A DNA stretch of 64,000 nucleotides from Piezodorus guildinii (taxonomy: Eukaryota > Arthropoda > Insecta > Hemiptera > Pentatomidae), in assembly GCA_023052935.1 (NCBI GenBank), contig CM041298.1:49653313-49717312 (forward strand). Direction: 5' to 3'. The stretch's first letter is position 1. Each line of letters begins with the position of its first letter. Below the pieces are notes generated by a model. That model was not told where the DNA came from. It did not search any database and saw only the letters and a program-made list of their open reading frames with translations. Positions 55,342-64,000 of this stretch are shown here, one piece after another. A program made the translations under genes and the position numbers.

Positions 55342-57897
55342 GGAGCGTGTCAGAGGAGCGGCGACCGCACGATAGTAAACCACAACATCAGAAGCGAGTG
55401 CGGCGGTCTGCCTATCATTAGAGTCGAGAAAGGTGTGAGATGTCTAGTGGATACAGGGAGCTCCAGCACCATCATGAGTAGGCGAGCAGCGGAGTTGATG
55501 TGTCGTGACGGCGGGGCAATCCAGCCACAGGTATGTAGATGTAAATTGATTACCCTGGGTGGGCCGTGCGAGGTAGACGGGGAAGTACGTCTGGGCTTAG
55601 AACGGTGGGCGACTGGGGGAGGTGACATTACGGTTCATATGGTCAGAAGCATGCCCCGCGAATATGGAGCGATCATAGGGTGTGATTTGTTAGGGAAGGT
55701 AGGGGCGAAAATTAGGAGCAAAGGGGGGCGTTGGGTAATAAAGATTGGGAAGAGAACCTACCGGTGCAGGGATCTCGTTAGGGACGGGAGGATAGGAGCG
55801 GTGAGCAGAGTACGGGACTGGAGGACAGAATTGAGGGAAGAGTATCGAGACATTTTCTTCAACGAAACCGAAAGCCTGGGAGCAACCGGAAAAACCGTGC
55901 ACGAGATTCCTCTGAAACAAGATAGGGTAACATACGTGAAGGAACGGCGATACCCTCAGGCACTCAGGGAGCACATCAGGGAAGAAATTCGGGATCTGAA
56001 GAATCAGGGTATCATTGTAGATAGCACGTCCCCGTTTAATAGTCCCCTGTGGATAGTGAAAAAGAACAGTGCACCGGGAGAAAATAAAGAAAAATATCGA
56101 TTGGTGGTCGATTTCCGGAAACTAAACGAAAATACGGTGGATGAAAAGTATCCCATTCCCAGATTCGACGACATCCTCGACAGGCTAAGCGGGGCTACTA
56201 TATTTAGTACGCTCGACCTTAAAGCGGGGTACCACCAAATTAAGATGCACCCCAAGGATTGCCACAAGACGGCTTTTACGTTTGAACGCGGACATTACGA
56301 ATTCCGTAGGATGCCGTTCGGCTTGAAAAACGCGCCGATAACGTTCCAACGATTAATGGACGAGTTTTTGAGGGGAATAGACGAATCGGTCTGTCAAGTG
56401 TACATGGACGATTTGGTCGTTTTTAGTCAAACAGAAGCCCAGCATATCGTACACCTGCGGAGCGTATTTGATAGGGTAAAGCAGTTTGGCCTCAAGCTGT
56501 CCCCGGACAAGTCTTTATTGGGCCAGGAGGAAATTAATTTTTTAGGCCACACTATTTCCAAACATGGGGTGAGCCCCGATAAGACAAAGGTAGAAGCAAT
56601 ACAAAGGATGGCGGTGCCGCGGGATGTCAAGGGTATACGGCGGTTACTTGGGACTTTGAACTATTATCGGCGGTTCATTCCAGAAATGGCCGCGTACTTG
56701 GTGCCCCTTAATAACCTGCTCAAAAAAGGGAGGAAGGTGGTGGTGACGCCCGAGATGGAGAACAACATCAGACGTTGTATGGCAAGGCTGCAGGAAGAGC
56801 CCGTGCTTGCCTTCCCCGACTTCTCGCGGTGCTTCAACATCACGACAGATGCCAGTGAATATGCGTTGGGTGCGGTATTATCTCAGGAGCAGGTCGAAGG
56901 GGACCGCCCTATCGCGTACGCTAGCCGACGTCTCACGGATGCGGAAACGCGGTATAGCGCCCTGGAACGCGAATTGTTGGGGATCGTCTGGGCCATCGAA
57001 CATTTTCGGCCTTACATTTTCGGCAGAAAATTCAAGGTCCACACGGACCATCGTCCCTTACAATGGGTGGGCACTTTGAAGGAATCTTCGGCGCGGGTCA
57101 CCCGGTGGAAGGAATTTCTTAGCCAATACAATTTTGATATTGTGTATAAGCCGGGTAAAGAAAACGTGGTGGCGGACTGGCTGTCCCGGGCCATTGTAGT
57201 TAACGCGGTAGAACAAGAAGTGGGTGAACCGTCTGGGGAACTCCAGCGCTTTATCAGGGATTGGACGCCGGACGGGGAGGGCGAGCGAGCCCCTGCAGAG
57301 GTCGAGGCTACGGACATCGAGAGTTCGGCGGATGAGAGAGCCACGCATATGGAAGAGCTGGAAGAAATTATCAACGACAAACCCAGGCAGATCATTTGGA
57401 AGACGAGGACGGCGGGGTTGCTCAAGCTTGAATACAGCCAGTTCGGAAAAACCAAAATTACGACGATTTGGTCGCAGCCGGGAGTCAGCGAGGAGGGGAT
57501 TTGCCGTGCTCTTAAGGACGCTTCTAAGCCCGGCCAAACGCATTACTTGTATGTCGGGAATAATACCGTGTGGGACAAGATCAAGCGCCTCTGGCGGGAA
57601 GAGAAAATTGGGGTGGATAGGTCGTTCGTTCGATGCGCGCTGATGGTGGAATCGATCAGGGACACAGAGCGCCAACGGGAAGTGACGGTGGCATACCATC
57701 AGGGTAAGACGAATCATCGCGGAGTCACCGAGACTTTACAGGCTCTGAAGCGGAGGTATTTCTGGTGGGGCATGCGGAAGACGATTCACGATGTCATCGG
57801 AAGCTGCGACGTATGCCTCACTACGAAGTATGATCGTCATCCCCCCCAAACCTTACAAGAGGAGACGCTTACCGCGGAGGGCCCTTTGCGGGATTGA
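55342..57897 (+). CDS. pol: Pol: protease, reverse transcriptase, RNase H, integrase N-terminus
   Basis: In frame with Gag after TGA, with no obvious start codon of its own. Protease: CLVDTGSSSTI with the catalytic DTG at 55450. Reverse transcriptase: FSTLDLKAGYHQI, FRRMPFGLKNAP and YMDDLVVFS (56401). RNase H: TDASEYALGAVLS, ALERELLGIVWAIEHF, TDHRPLQW and VADWLSR. The integrase zinc region has H..H in YHQGKTNHRG and CDVC (about 57700-57817). The frame ends at TGA 57895, just before the first catalytic Asp of integrase. Expression probably needs readthrough, or this copy is dead. Confidence 0.92.
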   Translation, partial: GACQRSGDRTIVNHNIRSECGGLPIIRVEKGVRCLVDTGSSSTIMSRRAAELMCRDGGAIQPQVCRCKLITLGGPCEVDGEVRLGLERWATGGGDITVHMVRSMPREYGAIIGCDLLGKVGAKIRSKGGRWVIKIGKRTYRCRDLVRDGRIGAVSRVRDWRTELREEYRDIFFNETESLGATGKTVHEIPLKQDRVTYVKERRYPQALREHIREEIRDLKNQGIIVDSTSPFNSPLWIVKKNSAPGENKEKYRLVVDFRKLNENTVDEKYPIPRFDDILDRLSGATIFSTLDLKAGYHQIKMHPKDCHKTAFTFERGHYEFRRMPFGLKNAPITFQRLMDEFLRGIDESVCQVYMDDLVVFSQTEAQHIVHLRSVFDRVKQFGLKLSPDKSLLGQEEINFLGHTISKHGVSPDKTKVEAIQRMAVPRDVKGIRRLLGTLNYYRRFIPEMAAYLVPLNNLLKKGRKVVVTPEMENNIRRCMARLQEEPVLAFPDFSRCFNITTDASEYALGAVLSQEQVEGDRPIAYASRRLTDAETRYSALERELLGIVWAIEHFRPYIFGRKFKVHTDHRPLQWVGTLKESSARVTRWKEFLSQYNFDIVYKPGKENVVADWLSRAIVVNAVEQEVGEPSGELQRFIRDWTPDGEGERAPAEVEATDIESSADERATHMEELEEIINDKPRQIIWKTRTAGLLKLEYSQFGKTKITTIWSQPGVSEEGICRALKDASKPGQTHYLYVGNNTVWDKIKRLWREEKIGVDRSFVRCALMVESIRDTERQREVTVAYHQGKTNHRGVTETLQALKRRYFWWGMRKTIHDVIGSCDVCLTTKYDRHPPQTLQEETLTAEGPLRD

Positions 57898-58704
57898 CAG
57901 ATCGACACGTTTACCTGGCGTGGGTATAAGTGGGTGACGGTTCTGGATACCTTCAGTAAAGTTGCGATGGCGTACTTGGTCCAGCAGCGGTCGTCGGAAG
58001 CGGTGTTGGAAGCATTGCGGACGTGGTTCCAATTCTACGGAGTCCCCGGACGGATAGCGTCTGACAGTGGCATGGAGTTTGACAACGCTCGTGTCCGGGC
58101 GGAAGCTAAGATCTTGGATTTTACATGGCACCTCAATACACCGGGGCACCCGAAGAGCAGGGGTGGAATTGAACGCCTTCACAGTACGTTAAGTGACCAC
58201 TTGCGGGTATATCAGGTGGCCAACGGGTTGGACCCGGATGTGGCTATGGCGAAGGCGGTTGCGGCGTACAATCACTCCGTACATACGGTTACGGGCTTGA
58301 CGCCGTTCGAAATTCTGTTCGGCTTGCGGTATCGCCAGAGGGACTGGTCGGAGACCGTTGCGGGCGCCGAACCTTTGGATCGGGCAGTTGCTAACCGAGT
58401 GCTATTGGTGAAACGTTGGGGCAAGGTCGGAGAGAGGATCGGGGCCGAGAAACGGCGACGGGTTGCTAAACATAACCTGGGTCTTAGAGATCTTGCGGGG
58501 GACATTAAAATCGGGCTGGTTGTGTACCGTCGGAGGGGTTCGAACCGAGGAAAGGAGTTAGAGAGGTACGAAGGCCCGTTTCGCGTGGTCGCTATTCGCG
58601 AACACAACGTGGTCACCCTTGAGAGCCTGAAAAACCCTCGAAAGCGTCGAACCGTGCACCTGGAACAGTTGAAACTTCCACCTTCTGATTCGCCGCGTGC
58701 CTAG
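57898..58704 (+). CDS. Integrase catalytic and C-terminal domains
   Basis: Same frame as Pol, opened again after TGA 57895-57897. The D,D-35-E triad is intact: Asp at 57904 (QIDTFTW), Asp at 58063 (ASDSGMEF) and Glu at 58171 (GGIERLHS), with exactly 35 residues between the last two. A C-terminal domain follows (GLVVYRRRGSN, YEGPFRVV), ending at TAG 58702. It is not a separate gene: the first Met falls after the first Asp. It joins cDNA to target DNA when made as part of Pol. Confidence 0.9.
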   Translation, partial: QIDTFTWRGYKWVTVLDTFSKVAMAYLVQQRSSEAVLEALRTWFQFYGVPGRIASDSGMEFDNARVRAEAKILDFTWHLNTPGHPKSRGGIERLHSTLSDHLRVYQVANGLDPDVAMAKAVAAYNHSVHTVTGLTPFEILFGLRYRQRDWSETVAGAEPLDRAVANRVLLVKRWGKVGERIGAEKRRRVAKHNLGLRDLAGDIKIGLVVYRRRGSNRGKELERYEGPFRVVAIREHNVVTLESLKNPRKRRTVHLEQLKLPPSDSPRA

Positions 58705-59173
58705 TGGCCCGGTTTGCCCCGTCGGCCCGACGTTGCTCAGCGTTTCTCTCTTCATTTCTTTTTCATTTTAGTTTGTTTCACAGTGTTGTGCTTCTTTTTT
58801 ATTTTTTTTTTACAGTGCTTTGGTTCCTAGTGATTCAGAGTTTGACATATGTGTTATAACTTTTGTTTCTTATTACTTGTTATGGAGGTTTTCCTTTTTC
58901 TTTCTTATTGTACTATTGTATATTATGTTATTTTCAGAGTTTACTCTTGTGTATTATTGTATATTATGTTGATTATTATTGTACTAGTGTATCGTATGTT
59001 CTTTTCTGAGTTCCTTCTTATTGTATTATTGTATATCTTTTTGATTCTTATTGTACTGTTGTATATTATGTTCTTTTCGGAGTTTCTTCTTTTGTACATT
59101 ATGTTTTGTTGGCTGACCGATCGCACCGGCTCCCCGCTTGGATCTGTAAGTTTACGAGGGATATTCGTAAACT
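58705..59173 (+). other. Gypsy 3' untranslated region with tandem block
   Basis: 58900-59110 is an imperfect tandem repeat of blocks like 'ttattgtactattgtatattatgttcttttc' with varying ends. An apparent hydrophobic frame (58849-59217) arises from this composition and has no signal or envelope motif. A hairpin of 8 bp (59150-59157 with 59165-59172, GTTTACGA/TCGTAAAC) sits just before the polypurine tract. Confidence 0.65.
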
Positions 59174-59183
59174 GGCGGGGGGG
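59174..59183 (+). other. Polypurine tract
   Basis: GGCGGGGGGG immediately before the 3' LTR, at the position where plus-strand DNA synthesis is primed. It contains one C and is unusually G-rich. Confidence 0.7.
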
Positions 59184-59487
<304 letters not shown>

Positions 59488-59566
59488 TTATTACATTTAT
59501 ATATTTGTTTTATTATATATATTTATTCCCATTTATAGTATAAAAAAAAAAATTATCCTAATAAGG

Positions 59567-59840
59567 AGGTCACCTGAGGTTTAGTGGCTAGCATAACAGC
59601 CTTCTATGTAAAAGGTCATAAAACAACCTCTGTACGGTTTTATGGGAGTAAAAAATGAGAGTCATGCCGTCCTTCGGTGGGGAAGAAAAAGGTAATCCCG
59701 AGGTTGTGCGATGCCAGGTACTCCTTAAACATCGCTATCCTACCTAAATTGTGATAGCAAAATTTAGGACTCTCACTATAACATCGGCCGATTAGCCACA
59801 GTAGCATAAAAGTGCCGTTAAATGAATAATCAAACAAACA
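59567..59840 (+). mobile_element. SINE family 1, diverged
   Basis: The head 'ggtcacctgaggtttagtggctagc' is present. The B box is degraded. 'Catgccgtccttcgg', 'gcgatgccaggtactcc' and 'attagccacagtagcataaaag' identify the family. The tail is TTAAATGAATAATCAAAC. Confidence 0.8.
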
Positions 59841-61189
59841 TTTCTAAATAACGGATTTAATAATACAAGAAATAAGTTATTGAAGAAAAGTGATGTACAG
59901 TGTTTGTAATAGAAGCAAGTAATATTTAATATTCCCCCTTTCAGGAGACCATAATTAAAGGAAAATTCCAGTTTTGCTTTGAGATTAATTCATTGCTTGG
60001 AACACAATTCAAGAAGGGCTGTATTCCGAGGAGAATCAATAATCAAGCAAAGCTGGATTTCTGTTCTTACAGCTCGGTAACAAGAAACCGCATGCATAAT
60101 ATACATATAATAGAATAATTTTAAAGTAAAAAAATTCAAAAGCTTGGAACATTTACAACTGTAATATTGAATACATAAATTGCTCAAGTAAATTTGAGAA
60201 AAGTATTAAACAATGATATGGTACAGTCATAGAGAAACAACATAGTGGCAGCACTCAAAAACTATTAGATGCGAGGAGGTTTCGACGTTTATAAAGGTTA
60301 AGTCGAAGGTATCGGATCGGATCCACAGAAACGAGAGAAACATTGCTAAGGGATACTGTAAGGCAGGAGTCATAGGTTTCTGATGAAGGTTAAGGTTATT
60401 TGGTGGGCTTAGCTTGAATTTTTTTTTTTTTTATTCTTTAATTCTGGCACCATACTTTAAATTACAATTTGCTATTATTTAAGCATACTTCATAAATAGT
60501 ATTAATATTAATATCCAATAAAGTCCAGATTAACTATTAGTCTTATAAATGAACATTAAGGGAAGAATTTTATTCTGATCTTCATGTTCAACAACTTCTA
60601 TTTCGAACTTAACTCGGTTCATACAGCTGACTTGGAATGCTAAGCTAATCAAACTATCAGGCATTGCAAGATAGGAAAGAAACGCTTAGCAAGGATACCA
60701 AAGTCCACTCATACCGAAATAAATAAGTAATTTATTCAGACGATTTGAACAGAGTAGAATCTACATAAACCTGCTAATAGAGATATGAACCGGTATGCAG
60801 GTTGAATATTAATAACGCGCCATCAATATGCAAATGAGCTTAGGGCAGTTAATAAAACATGATCCAACCCCTAGTGAGAATACGATTCAAATTTACTTGC
60901 ATGAGTTATAATAAGTTGATTCAAAAAGGGAAAAAATATAGGTTAATACACTCTAATGATTTTATTAGGCATAAAAAAATATTATTTTTGAAAATTTGTT
61001 TTGACTTATATTCGTCAAAATTACTGACCACGTGCTTGGATAAGAGTACTATCGCATCGCGAAGCTTAATTTATTTATAATAAAATATAGTAATCCTAGT
61101 AAGTATGACAGAACAGTGTGATCGCGGTAACCCGAACACTAAAGTGATCAGAACTTGTGAAAAAAATAAAAAATAGCTATTTCCAATTT
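59841..61189. other. Intergenic DNA, no gene recognised
   Basis: AT-rich, with a less AT-rich patch at 60240-60420. No transposon ends or long coding frames were seen. Confidence 0.45.
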
Positions 61190-62300
61190 ATTTTTTAATA
61201 CCTCATAATTTGCAAGTATAACGACGCCAAAATTAAAATAGCCAGATAATCATTTTTGTTTATGATTTTCAATACTTACTTTTTAAGGCTTACTTTTCAA
61301 GATACGTAGAACCCGGTTAACGAATAAAAAAAAAAAATCTTATTGACGGCATTTTTCTGAAACTACTGGACCAATTTTTTTTTTTTAAATTCGCCACAAA
61401 ATTACAAGGGCATGCAACGATGATCCTAACACCGAGTATCAGCTGGTTATTTTTTTAATAGATTAAAAGTGAATTAAATCAATAGCTCAGTCATTTTTGA
61501 AGATAGAGAAAAAAATTTATTAGTATTTTCTATCCAAAAAACCGCGAATAATTATAAAAATCTGGTGCGGGCAACACACGACTTTCACTTACCGTTGTTA
61601 AAATCAATTAAAGAATTTTCAAATACAGAGATAAAAATTAGTGAAACTGATAAAGAATTAATTAAATTGAATTTATATAGAAAAGTGTATTTTATTAAAA
61701 AATCTATTATATTTTTATCTAAAATAATCAGTTAGTTTTATCTTCTTTTCATCACTCTCTAATAACTTTTAAAAGCTTCAATATAAGACAATATTTTTTT
61801 CTAAAATTTTTAGCTTTCCAACGGTATATCATACATGTATATTACTGTTCTTATGTTCAAAAACGAAAAATTACATTAATAATTTTTTTTCTGTTTTCTC
61901 CTCTAGTTGGGTATAGAATTCATTCAATTTATACATTTACCTGTTTTTCATCAGTGGTAATAAGATAATATAGTTATTATTATAGAATCAACTAAATTAA
62001 AGGTACTTTAGGGAAAGAAAATTTAAAATATCGGCATTTAAGCCCTGTCAGACCATTTTAATCAGAATGAAACCTACATGATATTAAAGTCCATTAAATT
62101 TTACATCGATATAACAAAAAAAAAAAAACACGAATAATAATAAAACAGGGAAACAATTGTAATTTTACTCATAAAATACGCCCATAACTCAATTATTTTT
62201 AAAGATAGAGAAAAGTATATTGAGTTTTAGATTTTAGAAAAAGTAGTTCATCTATATATTCACGTCAAAAATTATAATTGATGTAATTTCACTAAAACTT
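61190..62300 (+). repeat. Family C copy interrupted by family A
   Basis: Left part 61190-61559 and right part 62131-62300 are continuous in family C when compared with 37790-38345. The interruption is the family A copy at 61560-62130, with a 15-bp duplication of family C sequence. Confidence 0.65.
61560..62130 (+). repeat. Family A, 3'-shortened, ending in an A run, with duplication
   Basis: It begins TCTGGTGCGGGCAACACACG, follows family order to 'ttttacatcgatata', then ends in 13 A's (62116-62128). CGAATAATTATAAAA (61545-61559) and CGAATAATAATAAAA (62131-62145) flank it with one mismatch. A 5'-complete insert with an A tail inside the element suggests a prematurely polyadenylated transcript was reverse transcribed. 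Confidence 0.75.
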
Positions 62301-63031
62301 AAAATCGACCAAAAGAAAGGGAGAAATCGAAACTACCAGCAGCTATAAAAAACTATATAAACAGTATTACCCTAATATAGTTAGTTATTTGGTAATAATA
62401 AACCATTATGTAATAATTTGCAGTGTTTTTTTCTCTCCCAAAATGTTTGTACATGTGAATTTCGAATAAATCAAGTTTCAATGTTGATTTTATCGTTTTT
62501 TATTATTTTGTCGACAGAGGTTGGTAGTAAAAGCTCCAAGGTGTTCAGAATGACACCGAGTCGGAAGGTGAGTTACGGTCAAAGGGGTAGGGTGTCATTG
62601 TAGCGAACCAACAGAGCGAATAACCCTTCGTTTCCTAGTCCGCCGGGCAAACATTTTCAAACCCTTACTAAGGATACCAACTTATACACGGAGATTAAGC
62701 AGATTATAGTTCATTAGAATATGACTTTATCCAAGGGATCTAGAATAGGGTATCGTGTCTTGTCTTCGTTCTGTAATCGGATGGTTGACCCGATTCACCT
62801 CATTTAAATAATGTAAAAAAAAAAGAAAAATAAAGTTTCATTTATTGAAATTTATGGTATGTAAATCAATGGCCCTTTGATTTAATTTTACTTTTTTAAT
62901 TCTCTAACAAAATTTCAAGGATTATTATTTTGTGATCCAAATTAATATAAAACTTCACCATGTGGACATCAGTAATGCTCCAAACACGTAGTAATTTTTG
63001 TATATTTAATTTCTCTAACCAACATGACATA
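62301..63031. other. Intergenic DNA with a GC-richer patch (62518-62810)
   Basis: The patch ('agaatgacaccgagtcggaagg', 'gtccgccgggcaaac') is unique here, with no identified frame. The rest is AT-rich. Confidence 0.35.
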
Positions 63032-63553
63032 CACTGCCAATCAAAAATCTGAGACCGTCAACAAACATCAATAAATCATAAATAATCTCTATGAATAACT
63101 AAATAAAATATAGGTATTTTGTTACTACTTGTATTTATAAACATATTTGCCAATTAGCTATAATAAAGGTTTGTGAATATCGTAAACAATAACAAGAAAT
63201 AATTTGATTAAATCTAATTACCACTGAGAATTCTAACGTGATAAAAATAAATAAGTATATACAATGTGGTTTTTGTGTGTGAAGCATTATTTACTGTCTA
63301 GTAATCCCCCAAGGGGAATTGGGAAAATAAATTTTATTCTTAGTTTGATTTGTTTATTTCTCCACTGCCAAAGTTGAAAAGAGTTCACTACAAAGGTAAT
63401 ATTAGTTTTTTTCATTAAATAATGGTTAAAAAGAACGAATTTTCCGTTGAGTTGCGTAGAACTACATAATACAAAAAAGACAACACAATAAAAAAATTCG
63501 AACAGATTAATTGTTGTAAACCATAGGTGGTATCAAACTTTTGACCGGCAGTG
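63032..63553. mobile_element. Tc1-like MITE, 522 bp
   Basis: The ends are inverted: CACTGCCAATCAAAAATCTG and continuing AGACC on the left against the inverse of 'ggtatcaaacttttgaccggcagtg' on the right. TA lies on both sides. The CACTGCC..TCAAAA..TGA.ACC end is typical of Tc1-like elements. The interior is AT-rich with no transposase, so it is non-autonomous. Confidence 0.8.
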
Positions 63554-63555
63554 TA

Positions 63556-63665
63556 CTTAGTAAGAGAAAGAAATTCACGTTTCAGGGTTCTTCAAATGTG
63601 TTCAAATGAACAAGTGTCGCAAAAGGTCCGTGAGTATGTCCGTCTGTATGTATGTTTGATAAGTC
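63556..63665 (-). repeat. Family A, inverted 3' end
   Basis: 'Ttagtaagagaaagaaattcacgtttcagggttctt', 'aacaagtgtcgcaaaagg' and a GT-rich patch are the inverse of the family 3' end. Diverged. Confidence 0.6.
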
Positions 63666-63689
63666 TAGTTGAATACCATACCTTGTATA

Positions 63690-64000
63690 GAACTTAAATT
63701 TCCCGGACTACTGGGTTACGTAATTTCTCACAGGGCATGGGACATCTCTTATGTCCTCCTGTGGAGTACTCGAGTCTGCTGAGGATATCCTCTTAACTTG
63801 CACCGTCTTTGAACTACAACGGATCAGACTTTTGAGGAAAACCGAACTCTACGTCCTATCAGAGAACGAATTTTCTCAGCTAGTGCCGAAAAGAAACTAC
63901 CCGTACTACAAAGAGTTTGTATACGGGTGGAAAACAGCCGTGTGCACAGATCATTTTAGGATGGTAAGAAGACCAGCAGAAAGAATTGAAGGCAGACAAG
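63690..64000 (+). pseudogene. LINE polymerase C-terminal region, runs off the window
   Basis: The frame from 63727 to the window end is open without a Met. It reads FLTGHGTSLMSSCGVLESAE, then DILLTCTVFELQRIRLLRKTEL, and continues open for ~91 codons. The order TGHG, CG.xESAE..L..C, then FE..R is the Cys/His tail that follows RNase H in R1/LOA/Jockey-like LINEs. A stop at 63721 lies just upstream. The first part of the element is missing, replaced by family A, so it is truncated at its 5' end. Its 3' end lies beyond the window. Confidence 0.65.

Noticed and set aside
57012..57717. Long minus-strand frames (147 and 219 codons) within pol
   Set aside because: They are antisense shadows of the GC-rich pol coding region, with no domain.

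Overview
The window is AT-rich eukaryotic DNA, most likely from an invertebrate and plausibly an arthropod. The evidence is the mix of mobile elements: mariner, Tc1 and PIF/Harbinger DNA transposons, a gypsy-type LTR element, Jockey and CR1-like LINEs, Penelope-like elements and tRNA-derived SINEs. There is no prokaryotic gene layout. I see no rRNA, free-standing tRNA gene or CRISPR array. The species is not identifiable from what I can read.

The only plausible host coding sequence is a small CpG-rich exon on the minus strand near 13.4-13.5 kb. It has an initiator Met, a basic 44-codon frame and a consensus 5' splice donor. Almost everything else recognisable is mobile DNA, often nested.

Layout. 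0-10 kb: tRNA-derived SINEs, two foldback MITEs and many copies of a ~0.9 kb unnamed interspersed repeat ('family A'). 11.5-12.9 kb: a decayed ~0.3 kb tandem repeat. 13.4-13.7 kb: the host exon and its likely promoter. 16.5-18.6 kb: family A broken by a mariner, itself broken by a small Penelope-like foldback. 19.9-21.4 kb: LINE tails. 22.0-24.7 kb: alternating head-to-head family A copies, with a ~1 kb tandem duplication. 26-32 kb: a LINE inserted in a SINE, a CR1-like LINE lacking its endonuclease, and a mariner relic. 34.2-35.6 kb: a 1.4 kb Penelope-like foldback. 36-44.6 kb: LINE fragments and family A. 45.8-49.5 kb: a mariner containing a 3.2 kb Harbinger, which holds a Penelope GIY-YIG relic. 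52.2-53.2 kb: another Penelope relic. 53.8-59.4 kb: a nearly intact, young Ty3/gypsy element inserted in a (TA)n tract. 59.5-64 kb: SINE, family A, a Tc1-like MITE and a LINE tail running off the end.

The gypsy element is the only near-complete machine. It has near-identical LTRs, an 18-base match to the tRNA-Phe 3' end as primer site, Gag with two zinc knuckles, and protease, reverse transcriptase, RNase H and integrase in one frame. That frame carries two internal TGA codons. The most intriguing non-coding signal is a hammerhead-like RNA core (CTGATGA, 5-bp stem, GAAAC) that recurs in Penelope-like foldbacks, with two compensatory base-pair changes between subfamilies. All family assignments are from motif reading only; no database search was possible.
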